Assembly: GCF_000276665.1 (NCBI RefSeq)
Contig: NW_004955483.1
Coordinates: 8,191,514-8,255,513 of the forward strand
Direction of reading: 5' to 3'
DNA from: Chinchilla lanigera
Lineage: Eukaryota > Chordata > Mammalia > Rodentia > Chinchillidae
Length of the DNA: 64,000 bases
A program made the translations under genes and the position numbers. The notes beneath the pieces were generated by a model that was not told the DNA's origin, did no database searches, and was given only the letters and a program-made list of their open reading frames with translations. The stretch's first letter is position 1. Every line of letters starts with the position of its first letter. This document shows, one piece after another, positions 1 through 10,704 of the stretch.

Positions 1-35
1 GAGGGGCCGCCTCGGGCCGAGCGGGCGCCGCCAAC
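1..35 (+). other. KIF13A: KIF13A 5' UTR (3' part)
   Basis: GC-rich leader directly before the start codon. The ATG context 'gccgccaacATGt' is a good Kozak match (A at -3, though +4 is T rather than G). No upstream ATG occurs in these 35 bases. The transcript probably begins further left, outside the window. Confidence 0.8.
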
Positions 36-90
36 ATGTCGGACACCAAGGTAAAAGTTGCCGTCCGGGTCCGGCCGATGAACCGACGAG
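36..90 (+). CDS. KIF13A: Kinesin-like protein KIF13A, coding exon 1
   Basis: KIF13A is a kinesin-3 family, plus-end-directed microtubule motor. It is known to carry mannose-6-phosphate receptor vesicles with AP-1 and recycling-endosome cargo. This exon encodes MSDTKVKVAVRVRPMNRR plus the first base of a split Glu codon. KVKVAVRVRP is the first beta strand of the kinesin motor domain, and its RxRP is the conserved motif that contacts the adenine of ATP. MSDT rather than the MGDS of the paralogue KIF13B, together with the exon 2 peptide, favours KIF13A. The start is the only ATG with a strong Kozak context giving the family-standard N-terminus. The exon ends CGACGAG with donor gtgagg at 91. The full protein is about 1,800 residues, so this is only its extreme N-terminus. 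Confidence 0.95.
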
Positions 91-298
91 GTGAGGAGCT
101 TTCCGCTCGTTTCCCTTGCTGCGCGGGCGGAGGGCGGGGGCGACTTTGGAAACTGCAGGGGCGGCGGGACGGGGCTTGGCCGGGGCCCGGGAGCCCGGGG
201 TGGGGGGCGCCGGCTGCCGCCTCGGCCGCCTCCGGGGGACCCGGCGCTGCGGGCGCGGATGCTCGACTTTGCAGCGCTCGCGTGCCCTGTGATTTCAG
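91..298 (+). other. KIF13A: KIF13A intron 1 (208 nt)
   Basis: A very short, GC-rich intron with donor gtgagg at 91 and acceptor 'tgtgatttcag' ending at 298. Its length is not a multiple of three. If retained it stays open in the exon 1 frame, but exon 2 would then be read out of frame, so the frame runs to a stop near 734 without motor sequence. Confidence 0.92.
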
Positions 299-389
299 AA
301 CTGGAGCTGAACACCAAGTGCGTGGTGGAGATGGAAGGGAACCAGACGGTCCTGCACCCTCCTCCCTCCAACACCAAGCAGGGAGAAAG
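299..389 (+). CDS. KIF13A: Kinesin-like protein KIF13A, coding exon 2
   Basis: The 91-nt exon completes the split Glu (G+AA), then reads LELNTKCVVEMEGNQTVLHP, PPSNTKQGE and two bases of an Arg codon. It encodes the strand and loop after beta-1 of the kinesin motor fold. The sequence matches KIF13A as I know it (CVVEMEGNQTVLHPPP), where KIF13B has a clearly different segment after CVV. The acceptor is 'gatttcag' at 291-298. The donor is GAAAG with gtaaag at 390. Phase is 1 on entry and 2 on exit, so correct joining requires exon 3 to begin with G, which it does. Confidence 0.95.
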
Positions 390-689
390 GTAAAGCGGCT
401 CGGGGAGGGCGGTGGCAGGACCCCACCTCGCGGCGTGCTGCAAGTTGGAGCCAGGAAAAGGGGAGAGCGCTCTCCTATTGTTAGGAGGGCGGCTTCAAGT
501 TTGTCGCCCGCTCCCGCGGGGAGCTGTTGCAAGTCCAAGTTCCTTTCCTCCCGCTGGCGCCCCCCCCCTTGTCCCCTCCCATCTAGAGCGGTGTCAGTTA
601 GGTCACCCTGGCCAGGGCCAGCACCAGTCAGCTGTGTCCCCTGCGGGGTTCGGGCCACCCAGGGAGCGAGAGGGCCGGATGGAACCCTG

Positions 690-775
690 GGAATGACTAG
701 TTCAGTGGCCACATTTTACAGATCCGAAAACTGAGGCCCGGAGTGGCCAGGTGACCAGGCTAAGTCCTTATTCGT
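690..775 (-). repeat. MIR fragment
   Basis: 'cattttacagatccgaaaac' followed by 'tgaggcccggagtggccag' matches the complement of the conserved MIR core. Boundaries approximate. Confidence 0.65.
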
Positions 776-3029
776 GGAACTCAGCGCCTCTGACTTTTTT
801 CCTTCACCGTTTGCTTCCTTTGGCAGAATTGTTCAGGGACGTTGTGTATAAGATAGGGAGGGAGGCGCAAATCAGATTTGTCAGATTCAGGCACAGGCTG
901 GCCCACTTAAAATCTGTTTTTTTGTTGGTGCTGAGTTGAGATAATGCCTGAATGTAATGCGCGAATTTTGATTTTCAAGGAAACAAAAGTAGTACCCTGA
1001 ACTGTACAGATGCCGAGGGGATGTTTAAAGGAGGCTGCATTACTAGATGGCAACATATTTGCATTTGAAAAGTGGTAACTGTTGGATCCTTCTTAATTGT
1101 GCTCTGTTCCATGCAACGGTATGGGAAAATGTCCTAAAATAATTTGAATTGTTGGCATTTTTCTGGTAAGCTCCCAGAAGAAATCGGTTGGAATTCATTC
1201 AACGAGGCAGTGCAGTGGCTTGTTAAAAAGAAAAAAATGTAAAAGAAAAACCGAGATTCTACAAAATTAATTCCTGAAAATGACAGCCTTTCTAAATCAC
1301 CTGTTGATTGATGAGCTACAGTGTAGTAATTTTACCCTTCAGAGATTGTTCCCCACTGGAGATTCTGAAGCAGGGCTTGTTACTTTATTGCTAAAGGGGG
1401 CAGCTGTTTGCGTCCTATAATCACGTGGTACTCCCGCACCATTTGCTAAATTGGGGGATGCAATTATGAAGAGTAAAGGTTGGGGATTCTTCGCTTTTTG
1501 TGTCTAGCCTCACATTTTTAAATCTACTTTGCAAACATTCTGCTTCCTTTAGTGGATTCTTATAGTGACATGACATAGCTAAATTTCATTTGTGATGCTT
1601 TAAATACTTTTTAGTAATGGATATATCCTCTGCAAGTGTCCTTAGATACATTAAAATATGGTTTTACAATACTGTATTTCTAGATGCATCTATCGCAGTG
1701 TGGATAGTATATTTCATGATAATAAGTGAACTTGTTGAGTAAATTCAAATATTTGAAGATTAAATTAGTCACTAAAGCCTCCCCGCCCCCCATTGTAGTT
1801 CAGAAAAATCTTTTTGGGTTAGATTCTTCAAGCAGTCTAGGAAACAGGTAGAACATTAAAATTCTGTTTTGTAGCCGTTGCTTCTGTTTTCCTTGCCGGT
1901 TGGCACCTGCTTCTTGTCACTCTTACGCGAGGAGCGCTACTGAAGCCTTGCCATTTGTGCAGAGATACAGATTTAATTTTGTGGAGTTTGGATAGAATTT
2001 ATAACTGTGGACAGTTGGTTCCAAATGCTAAATAATCAGTGGATCATTTTTAGGGCTGCCATGTTAGTCTCTTAAGTAAAGGTTTTTGTGGCGATTTTGG
2101 GATTTACCCGTTGGCTTGCTTATTGGTATATTCCCTTATGTAGAGCTATAAAAATAGCATTGAAATGGGGGTGCTGTCTTGTTCTGGCCTTCTCACAGAT
2201 CTGCTTCTCTGTGTGGTGTGTGGGCCCTTTCTGTGCGATTCTGCCTGTTCTGGTCATTCTGTTTATAGATGAAGTAAGGAGAATCAACACATCTTTGCTG
2301 CTTGTAGATTAAAATTACTATCTTTGCAGAGATAGAGACACCGTGTGCATTTTGATGTCCGTTATGCCTCTCGGTTTCATACTTCTTTAGGGAGCTTTTC
2401 CTTACACCAAGTGTGCATTCAAAATAGAAACAATTCCTCCTTTGGGCTTTGGGGTGATTAATTGCAACAATGCTTCCTTCATGTTATATTTGCTGCTCAT
2501 TTCTACCATTTGTTTTAGGACAGAGCTCAAGGTAGGGCAAGAGTGAATGAGTCAAATAATGAGAATATTACTGTTTTTCATACCTAGAAGTCCGAGGCTT
2601 GAAATATAAGAGGTCCTTAAATAAATATTGGCAAACTTGTGCCAAATTAAAAATTACTGTCTTTTTTCTCAATGTTCCAAAAAATTACCAAGGTGCTAAT
2701 CATGAATAGAAATTCAGAGTTGCTGGATGAATGTGTTCCATCGTACCAGTAAAAACAAATGAGAGTATATTGACTTCCAGGAAAAGAAACAGATAAACTT
2801 AGCTTTCATATTTTTCCCTCTTTATCGAATCAATGCCAAGACTGCATAGTGAGGACTAGGCTTCTGAGGTTAAAGATGTTTGTTTTGGTGCTGAAATTCT
2901 AGAATTAAAATACAATGCATAGGTCCAGATTAATGGTTGACACGTATATGTGTTCACCATTATGAAATACTAAGTCCAGTATGATTTGTTTCTTGAAATT
3001 CCATTGCACTGCTACTCAGGAGACATTTA
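776..3029. other. KIF13A: Intronic sequence, no gene or recognised repeat
   Basis: AT-rich intron 2 sequence. I see no SINE, no LTR and no long open frame with family resemblance. The absence of young repeats over more than 2 kb next to the promoter suggests it could hold intronic regulatory elements, but no specific motif decides this. Confidence 0.5.
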
Positions 3030-3160
3030 CATTCATGGGAGTACCATGCTTGGCACAGGGGATCCAGAGATAACTGCAGATTCAGTGCTTGCGCCAGAGG
3101 CTCTTACTTTTGAGAGTTGTGGGAAGAAAGAGGGAAAAACGTATAATACAGCATAGCAGT
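3030..3160. repeat. Possible L2 fragment
   Basis: 'gcttggcacaggggatccag' followed by 'agataactgcag' resembles the conserved L2 stretch (variants of 'gctggggatacagagat'). Highly diverged. Confidence 0.35.
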
Positions 3161-3814
3161 CTCTCAGGTATATACGCTTGCTGTTACATGTACTGTATTA
3201 TTTGGAGAGCCTCTTTTTTCTCAGCCTTGAAGCTCTGAGCTTCCTGAAGGCGGGAACTTCGTCCCTGCACAGGGACTGGTTGGTACACTGCCAGAGCTCA
3301 GCGATCATCACCCTGTGATGGCAGCAATGCAGCAGGGCAGGGGAAGCCACCCAGGGTTCTGGCTGCCCACAGGGACAGGCTAGAGCATTTGTGCTGGTCT
3401 TGTGGGTGCCGAGGGGTGGATTCACTTTTGCAAGATGGGATGAAAGTCCTTTGTTGAGGAAAGTGAAAGTGCATTTGCCTCAAATTACCTCTGGGTGATT
3501 ATGTGTGTTTGAATATGGGGTGTGGAGTAGGAAGTGGGAGCAAAGCAATTTGCTTGGGGTTAGGGGTGGAATGAAAATCCCTGCTTTGCCCAAGTGAGTG
3601 AAATATATACAGCGAAGAGCCTTTTTCTCACCTTTGCTGTCACTCCTGCTTTCCCCATCCTCTTAACTCACCAAAAACGTCACCAAACTCATGTGCATCC
3701 ATATGCACACATACACACATACAAATGAGTGTATCTTGCTTATATATAGTCAAAAAATGTCTTTTGTGTCTTTCAACATTAGTATATGAAGACTCATTCA
3801 TGGTTTTTTAGGGG

Positions 3815-3902
3815 GTGTGGCCATGTGCCAATAAAACTTTATTCACAAAAATAGGTAGTGGCCAGGTGTGGCCCTCAGGCTGTAGTCTACTGGCTCCATT
3901 CT
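3815..3902. repeat. Old DNA-transposon fragment (hAT-like)
   Basis: 'ccaataaaactttattcac' followed by 'tggccaggtgtggccctcag' resembles a widespread mammalian non-autonomous hAT-type repeat. Family name uncertain. Confidence 0.45.
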
Positions 3903-4366
3903 TTATATCCAGTATGGATGACACTGGTGGTTTTTAAAAATATAGATCATCGGGTTATGGATTTGATCCTTTTAACTGCTGGTAAGTGAAGAACATAAAG
4001 GAACTTGCCTTCTGTGGGAGTTTGTTATTTTATGTCAATGGTGAAGTTAGCATCCGAAGTAATATGTGCACTAAACCTAAGTAAAAAGAAAATATTCAGC
4101 ACATAGAGGGCTTTAGTAAAAAGACATCAAATTTTTTTAACTTCCTGCCCATTTTTTCCATACCGCAAAGTGTGCAGTATACTTTGCAGTGTGTATTGGT
4201 GGGGGGGAATCCAGTGAAAGGGAGCTACCAGTTGGTCGAATGCATGCATAGTTTCTAGTTTCTGCATTGTGTGTTGCAAGATTTTATTTCTAAGCTGTCA
4301 TCGCCTTCCATTCCAAAGGCTGCTAGGGTGGTTCCTTCAGTTAAAGGGTCTCTGTAGACCTGAAGG

Positions 4367-4519
4367 TTTTTGTTTTTTGAGACAGGGTCTCACTATGTAG
4401 TTCAGGTCGGCCTTGAACTTGCTTATGTAGCCCCAGGCTAGCCTTGAACTCCTGGCAGTCCTCCTGCCTCAGCCTCCTGAGTGCTGTGATTAGAGGCATG
4501 TACCACCATGCCTGGCCAG
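4367..4519 (-). repeat. B1 SINE
   Basis: Antisense B1: 'gagacagggtctcactatgt', the internal duplication ('caggtcggcc' / 'caggctagcc'), 'cctcctgcctcagcctcctg', and the inverted 7SL head 'accaccatgcctggc'. Confidence 0.9.
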
Positions 4520-4639
4520 AAGTTTATTACCTAAACGAGTCCCAATCCAGAATTTATGAAACAAAAACAAACTCTTACCATCTCCTAGTGATCATGGTGG
4601 AAGACCTCCAAGTGATACAGAGGAAAGAAACTCCAAACC

Positions 4640-4815
4640 TGCTAGATGTCCAGTACAAATGTTCTCTAAAATTGAAGTTCTCTAAAATTTAGTGTTCTCT
4701 AAAATTGAAGAATGAATTCGAGGAACAATGGAGGTTAAGAGAAGAATATATTTATTGGGGAAAGAAAGCTTCTGTCTGAAAGAGACAGAAGGGGTCCGGA
4801 GTGAAAGTTTAAATA
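4640..4815 (-). mobile_element. LTR fragment (R/U5-like part), same family as the LTR at about 14310-15175
   Basis: Read on the minus strand this contains 'gacagaagctttctttc', an AATAAA signal ('ccccaataaatatattc'), 'cttaacctccattgttcc', 'gaattcattcttc' and 'ttttagagaac'. All have close counterparts, in the same order, in the plus-strand copy 10 kb downstream. It carries a threefold tandem repeat of 16-17 nt at 4661-4710. I see no gag, pol or env sequence nearby. Outer ends are not resolved. Confidence 0.6.
4661..4710 (-). repeat. Tandem repeat, 3 copies of 16-17 nt
   Basis: 'gttctctaaaattgaa', 'gttctctaaaatttagt' and 'gttctctaaaattgaag' follow head to tail inside the minus-strand LTR fragment. 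The plus-strand LTR copy has this unit only once. Confidence 0.9.
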
Positions 4816-5431
4816 TTAATGAAAATCACATAAAATTAGAAAGATTAAATCACGTAAGAAACAAGAATATTGCACATTATGAAATTCTGGGGACTTTGAA
4901 CTCTGTTTTCTGTGTTGTTACTCTTTGGGTTTATTGAAGATTTGATTATATGAAAGCAAAGAATATTTAGGTTTCACTAATCCTGGGATGTACATTCTTC
5001 AGGCCTGATATTAGTGGGATTTTAAGGAGCATTACAATGGAATATTAGCTGTCAACATTTTCAATTTGTTTTAAAAGAAAACTACATTAAAATCTCTTTT
5101 AAAAATAAGAGTAACCATTATAATGCAATGCAGTTTAAAGTGGTGATTTAAAAATTATTTTGATTATAGTCTACATTTTATGTTATGAACGTGTGGGTTG
5201 TGTATAAAGGTTTTATAAAAGTTCATGGAAATATGCTTTTAAGTGTATGCAATTTTTTAAAATTTTCTATGGTTTTCTGTTTTAATTAATTTAAAAAATG
5301 ATGGCTATAACTTAGTGGGCTGATTTTATAACCCACTAATGAGTCACAGACTTACTATTTGAAAAATATAGGTTTACTAGGTGAGTTTGGGCTCTAATTT
5401 TTTTAAACCAGTGTAAACAAAGTATAATGTA

Positions 5432-5594
5432 GTTTTTTTTTTTTTTTTTTCCTTGAGAATTTGAGACAGGGTTTTGCTATGCAGTTCAGGCTGTCTTTGA
5501 ACTCACTTTGTAGCCCAGGCCGGCCTCAAACTTGGGGCAGTCCTCCTGCCTCAGCCTCCCGAGTGCTGGGATCACAGGCATTGTGCCTGGCTTA
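5432..5594 (-). repeat. B1 SINE
   Basis: Leading T18 (inverted A tail), 'gagacagggttttgctatgc', duplicated inner unit, 'cctcagcctcccgagtgctg', then the inverted head ending 'gtgcctggc'. Contains a short insertion ('ccttgagaattt') between tail and body. Confidence 0.9.
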
Positions 5595-5879
5595 GAGTGT
5601 AATGTCACTGTATAAAGGTTGTGAAAACAAAAAACAAAACAGAAACACCTCCTCGTCATTTCTTTCTCCAGAGTAACCACCTTTAGTGGCTTTAGTTTAT
5701 TCTTTAGGAATTTCTCTACTTACTCCCTAAGGTGAACTGGTAGTGCTAGTTTTTGATTTGATCTCTTTCCACCCTACACCCAGATTCTTTCTGTCCTCAT
5801 GTTTCATAGTAATTTTGGCTGCATCAGTATTTAGTGTTGATTTTTTTTAAAGACATTGTCCCAGTATCTTATCTTCCTC

Positions 5880-5990
5880 AGATGTAGCAGCAGTTAGACT
5901 GTGAGGTTCCTGCAGGGCAGGGTTTGTATAAGCTTTATCTTTGTGTTCTCAATGCTTATGTTCAACAGTTCCCACCACACAAAAATATTT
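5880..5990 (+). repeat. L2 3'-end-like fragment
   Basis: 'tagactgtgaggttcctgca' followed by 'gggcagggtttgtat' is the typical L2 3'-terminal signature (variants of 'tgtaagctcc...gggcaggga'). Confidence 0.6.
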
Positions 5991-6174
5991 TGTAAATTCC
6001 TCTGCAGTTATTATTATATTACTTATAACTTTTGTCAAATCCCTTTTCCATTTAACTTGTGGCAATAGAAGTAAAACTTAAAGTAAAACTTACTGTCTTT
6101 TTTGAAAGAACATAGATAAATGCCAGAATTACAGTTACCCATGTTCATGAAGACAATGACTTATGGTTAGGGCA

Positions 6175-6176
<2 letters not shown>

Positions 6177-6214
<38 letters not shown>
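6177..6214 (+). repeat. (GT)19 microsatellite
   Basis: Uninterrupted GT dinucleotide run of 38 bases. Confidence 0.98.
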
Positions 6215-6218
<4 letters not shown>

Positions 6219-7774
6219 CTTTTAATCTTTTTGTGTCACCATTGCGAGCATTTTAGTTAAAAAACTGCTTTTTGCCCTTTTCATTTAAGAGGTATGTGCC
6301 TACTGGGTTGGGGAAAATGGCTCAAGAAATTTTCAGAATGATACCAGACCTTCCAATTAGCCTGTTCTGGCAAAATCAAGGGGAGCTCCGTGGAAAACTT
6401 GTTTGGCTGGCAGTGCAGTCACCCATGCCAGGTGCTCATATCTTCAAGAAATTTTACAGAACAAGTTTCTCTAAAATAGTAGGCATCCTGAAGACACAGG
6501 TTTCTCAGAATTGTAGAAGCAAAATTACCCTTTCTTAGATCTTCCCCACAGTGAAAGGAGCAGGTGTTTATGTGTTTAGAATTTAAAGGAGTTTTCAGAA
6601 CATTACCTGCGAGGGCAACAAAATAGCAGAGAAATCAACCAAAACACTCAGAAAGATTACTCTGTAACTTGACAGTGTAAGAAATTTACTGGCGATAGAG
6701 CTCTGAATAAGGAAGTAATACTGAAATTTGTACAAAAACATGTTAAAACAATCAAGTTGTGGGATTTAGGAGCGCTTTTAAAGGAAGCTCATTCTATAAA
6801 CTATTTTTGAAAACTTATATTTACAAGTGTAAAAAGAACTCCTTCCTTGGAAATTACTATATTTAGGAATTTTACCACTCAAAGACTAGATGGAAGCTAA
6901 ACACAAACACAGACACGCAGACAAGTCAGGTTTTCACATTGGTCTCTAAAATTTAGTTTGTGAAAATGCATAATCCTTCCATTTGATTGTAAATTTAAAG
7001 TTCATAAGGAAAAGTAGAAAGGAGAACCCTTGTAGACATTTAGGAGGACAAGAACCTGAGAGTTTCCAGTGCAAGCCCTGGCATTTGATTGAATCCAGTG
7101 ATGATTTCACGTTAATACGAGATGAGCAATTCAGTGAGTTGTTGATAAGTAGAACTATTTTTACCAAATCGTCTTTGCGGTGAGTTTTTCATATCAAAGC
7201 ATGGTTGTATCTTTTTTTTGAAAAAATCGCTTCAACACGCTAACTTGTTTTTGCCCATGTAACTTCTAAGGAACATGGCAGAAACCAGAAGAGGCAGAGG
7301 AGAGGCATTGTCCTGCCAGGCCTGTAGCATCAGTGCTTCGTAATTCCTCCCTTAGGTTTGACGCTGCCTCTATAACATTGTATTAAATATTTTCTGTAAC
7401 AGTTTTGTGTTTAGCTTTTCTCCCATTTATATTTTGTCGTGCTCCATAGCTTTCACAGTTTTAAGTTTAATAATTGAACATAATCTGGGGAGTTTTATAA
7501 TTTTTAATATTTTCTATATCTTAAGACATTGTTTTTCTTGATGATCCTACATAACATCGTCTTTTTAGAGTCCTTTGCTTACTAATTGAAAGGCATTTCT
7601 TCTCAAGATTGCTGATACAGAAATTTATCTTTGAAATTATATAATAATACAAACAATTCACTTTCAGTATAATGAAATTAAAGGTCAATACTTCTTGCAT
7701 GAGAGAGACAGAGAACAGTCATTTTGTCGGGGGAGCAACAAGAACTTCTGTCCAACCCCGTTTCTGCCTGACTT
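6215..7774. other. KIF13A: Intronic sequence, nothing recognised
   Basis: AT-rich unique-looking sequence. Short open frames here (for example near 6272-6538) have no recognisable family and no splice-site support. Confidence 0.5.
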
Positions 7775-7925
7775 GCAAATATGCATGGGAATCATCTCGA
7801 AGGCCATAACCAAAGGTTCTGACTCAGGAGCCCTCAAGTGGGTTTGGAAATTTGTGTTTCCGTCACGTTCTCTCATGATGTTCATGTGGGAAGCTCAGGA
7901 CCAACTCTGAGGAACTGCTGATCTG
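7775..7925 (+). repeat. hAT-Charlie fragment (MER1-like)
   Basis: 'ggaatcatctcgaaggcc', 'ttctgactcaggagcc', 'ctcatgatgttcatgtgg' and 'aactctgaggaactgctg' line up in order with the MER1-type palindromic element (diverged versions of '...catcacctgg...gagaaccactg'). Confidence 0.6.
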
Positions 7926-7929
7926 GACC

Positions 7930-8112
7930 AGCAATGTCTAATAGAATTTTTGGTGGTGATGGAGAAGTTCTTTATTTCCATTCTCTGTTATGACAGTCAT
8001 TAGACTTATGTGATTATTAAATGCTTGGTGTGTGGCTAATGTGACCTAAGAACTGAATTTTAAACTTTAATTAAATGTAAGCAGCTACACATGGAAGGTG
8101 GGAACTGTACTA
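7930..8112. repeat. hAT-Charlie fragment (MER5A-like)
   Basis: 'agcaatgtctaatagaattt', 'gtgtggctaatgtgacc', 'aagaactgaattttaaac' and 'aagcagctacacatggaag' match the MER5A pattern of short AT-rich hAT elements. Confidence 0.7.
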
Positions 8113-8117
8113 AACGG

Positions 8118-8276
8118 TGCAGGTCTGGACAATGGTTTTCAGTTTGGCTGCAGAGTAGAATCACTCAAGAGGCTTTCAAAATAGATGCCTGGTTTCCACC
8201 CCAGAGATTCTGGCTTAATCAGCCTGTAATACACCTGGACATTTTGGTTGTCACACAGCTTCCCAGGTGTCTCAGG
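8118..8276 (+). repeat. hAT-Charlie fragment
   Basis: 'tggttttcagtttggctgca' followed by 'gagtagaatcactcaagagg', then 'ccccagagattctggctta', matches the MER5/MER1 group. It abuts the previous element, so three old hAT pieces cluster within 500 bp. Confidence 0.7.
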
Positions 8277-8282
8277 TATGGT

Positions 8283-8440
8283 TGTTGCTTAATAACCCAC
8301 TCCAAAACTTAGTGGCCTAAAACAACCACTTAATTATGCCCCAGGGTTCGGTGGGTCAGGAATTTGGACAGAACGGAGTAGATACAACTTCGCTTCGCAC
8401 CATCTGGGCAAAGGCCATCTGAAGGCCTAACCTGGTTGAA
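8283..8440 (-). repeat. Possible LTR or L1-associated repeat fragment
   Basis: 'acttagtggcctaaaacaac' followed by 'ggtgggtcaggaatttgg' is a common mammalian interspersed-repeat motif seen in MaLR-type LTRs. Exact family not resolved. Confidence 0.45.
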
Positions 8441-8854
8441 TGTCCAAGAGAGTTACCAGCTTCAACCACTATCTCAGATCAGAAAGCCTTAATTAAACTT
8501 ATTTCTTGTCTTGCTTTACACACAGGCTTGACACTTGATTTTCATGAGTAGCCAAGCTTGAAAACCACTGGCCTAATTTAATATACTGGGTTTAAAGCCT
8601 AGTTTCACAACATAAAGGCTCTGCTGCCAGGTGTATGTAATTAAAGTGCCACCCACCATTTGTTTTTACTCAAAGTGGGGCAGAGGGAATTACCTAAATA
8701 ATCTAGGTGCTGGGCCTGTCCTTGCCCCTGACACTGACATGTTGGGAAGCACAGGTTTCTCCAGAAGCACGTTTCCTTCCCTGCTTGAGGTCCTGTAAGG
8801 GACTGGTGACCCCTGGGGAGCCCTGGGGTTCTGGGCTGTGGAGAAAGAAACGTG

Positions 8855-9035
8855 GTATAGTAGAAAAAATGGGAATTTGGGGTGCCACTGGGTTCTGCCA
8901 CTGACTTGGTTTGTGTCTTTGAATTAGCCACCAATGCATCACTTTCACCCGTAAACTTCTGCTTCTGTGAAATTGCGGGCTGGACTAAATAATCTGTAAG
9001 GTATGTTTTCAAGTTCTAACTTTCAGATTTATCCT
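8855..9035 (+). repeat. MIR
   Basis: 'gtggtatagtagaaaaaatg', 'ggttctgccactgacttgg', 'cttctgcttctgtgaaatt' and 'ggctggactaaataatctg' follow the MIR order of tRNA-like head, core and tail. Confidence 0.75.
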
Positions 9036-9587
9036 GACGATACTTAAGAATACAGTGTTGAGTCAAAGAGAGTGCGCAGGTAACATTTCTGAGGGGTGCA
9101 TGGCTTGCATTTTAATTTACATAGGAGATCTGGAGAGAGCAGGGTGGCTGATCTTGGGAGGCTGGCTTAGCCGGAGTGGAGGGGTAGCTGATACAGAGGT
9201 GTGGGTGAAATGAGACAAAGGTGTGGGTGAAATGAGACAGTCTCGGCTCCAGATATCTGCAGTCGTTATCAGCGAGGCTACTGAGGGGCCTCCTGCCTTT
9301 GTTTGACGTTTTAAAAGTCGTTTGATTTGGACCTTTCAGGTCGTTTTCATTATGTGCAGTTGGGTTTTTTTTGTAGGGGGTGGTGTCAGTGATGTTTAAG
9401 CTGCCCTCACAGGCATGCAGCTCTTTTTATATCATATAAGGGGGAAGCCTGGAGAAATGACATTTCCAGACCTGTTAGCAAAAAGCTTCCTTGAGCAGCT
9501 TGTTTTCTTTCTGGGGGTTCTGTTTCACCCTGCCAAACTCCCGCTGATCACCAGTATTTCCTACCTTCCACTGTGGGAGGAACTCTG
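9036..9587. other. KIF13A: Intronic sequence, nothing recognised
   Basis: No repeat or coding signal identified. A short imperfect direct repeat ('aggtgtgggtgaaatgagac' twice, near 9198-9239) is the only internal structure seen. Confidence 0.5.
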
Positions 9588-9588
9588 G

Positions 9589-9640
<52 letters not shown>
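9588..9640 (+). repeat. (GT)n microsatellite
   Basis: GT run of about 53 bases, interrupted by one GA near its start. Confidence 0.97.
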
Positions 9641-9642
<2 letters not shown>

Positions 9643-10523
9643 ACTCTGCCTTGTGCCCTGTTCCCCTTAATGTGAAGGCTGATTCAGATTCTAGTCTGTA
9701 GGTGTGGTGAGCTTTGCTGCTTTCAGAAGAGGCGTGAAGCAGCTGTTCGCCATATCCCCTGGGGGAGAAGTTCAGGCCTTTTTTTTTATTTTTATTTTTT
9801 TAAGATAAGGGCAGGAAGGAAGCCTTTGAGGGAAGGGAAGCTTGGCACTTCCTTGACTGTACTCCCTCCAAGAGTGACCGCAGGCTGGGCCCTGGGGGAC
9901 CCTCAGAATGGAAGTGAACCACAGACCTTCTATTGCAGGCTGGGAAGAGGTTTATCCTAAATTTTGGAAGAGTCACACACACACAAGAGTCACATGTAGT
10001 TCGTTGAAAAGAAAAGATTAACAGGCCTTTAAATACACTTATGTTCTGTTCTGGGTTTTAATAAAACAAGCCCTCACAATTGGTGCTTTTGTGTCTATCT
10101 TATTAATCTCAGTCAAGTAGGGAATGTGGAAAGAAATACAGCTGAGCTTGGAGTTGTAACAGGAACATTTGAAATTGTAAGGTTTTAAATGGAATAGAGT
10201 TCTTGGTTTTGCTTGCCCTTTTTATTCTTCCTTACTACTTCCATTTATATAGTTAAAATGTAGCATTCACTATACAAATTGTGATGGACCTAAGGGGTTA
10301 GTAGTTACACTGAAAAAGATCCTTAAAGTGACTTGTTTTGGTGTTCTGTGCAGGCAGGGAGTAGTGTCATGGTAGGGAAGGTTTATCAAGATCACAGTGT
10401 TAAATTCGAGCATGCTTATTCAGTTTTAAACATCTACTCTTTTGATCTAGAGTTGCAGAGTATTACAGTACAAATAGGTAACATTAGCATGCTAATGCCG
10501 CTTCATGTTTTTTGAGGACTTGA

Positions 10524-10704
10524 AGTACTGTGGTAACTCAATTCTGTCCACCATTCTGGTCGTAAACTGAACTGGACAAGAACCCTATCAAATTTACTGC
10601 ATAAGTTCAACACTGAACCTAACCATTAAATTTGATTCGGTTCTTGTCTGACTCAGTTTGCGACCAGAGTTGTGGAAAAGTTTTTGAACCGAGGTACGAC
10701 TGTA
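10524..10704. mobile_element. Foldback MITE (Tc1/mariner-, Tigger-like) with long inverted arms
   Basis: Bases 10556-10584 and 10639-10667 are inverted copies, 24 of 29 matching. They are extended by 'tatcaaattta' against its complement 'taaatttgatt' closer to the centre. The right end 'gaggtacgactgta' and the weaker left end 'tactgtggtaactc' resemble terminal inverted repeats of Tigger-related palindromic elements. The whole is non-coding. Confidence 0.75.

Larger units (their letters stand above)
1..700. promoter_or_regulatory. KIF13A: CpG-rich promoter-proximal region (CpG island, truncated at left edge)
   Basis: The first 330 bases are extremely GC- and CpG-rich, and GC stays high to about 700 before dropping to the AT-rich intron. 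The block spans the 5' UTR, exon 1, intron 1 and exon 2. I see no TATA box, as expected for a CpG-island promoter. The transcription start and most of the core promoter probably lie left of base 1. The right boundary is estimated by eye. Confidence 0.75.

Noticed and set aside
1..35. KIF13B rather than KIF13A
   Set aside because: The first residues (MSDT) and the exon 2 peptide match KIF13A and differ clearly from KIF13B.
36..734. 232-codon open frame beginning at the KIF13A ATG
   Set aside because: It reads through intron 1. Only 36-90 belongs to the gene; the rest is intron and out-of-frame exon 2.
4661..4710. CRISPR-like array
   Set aside because: The units are directly adjacent without spacers, and the window is a vertebrate intron.
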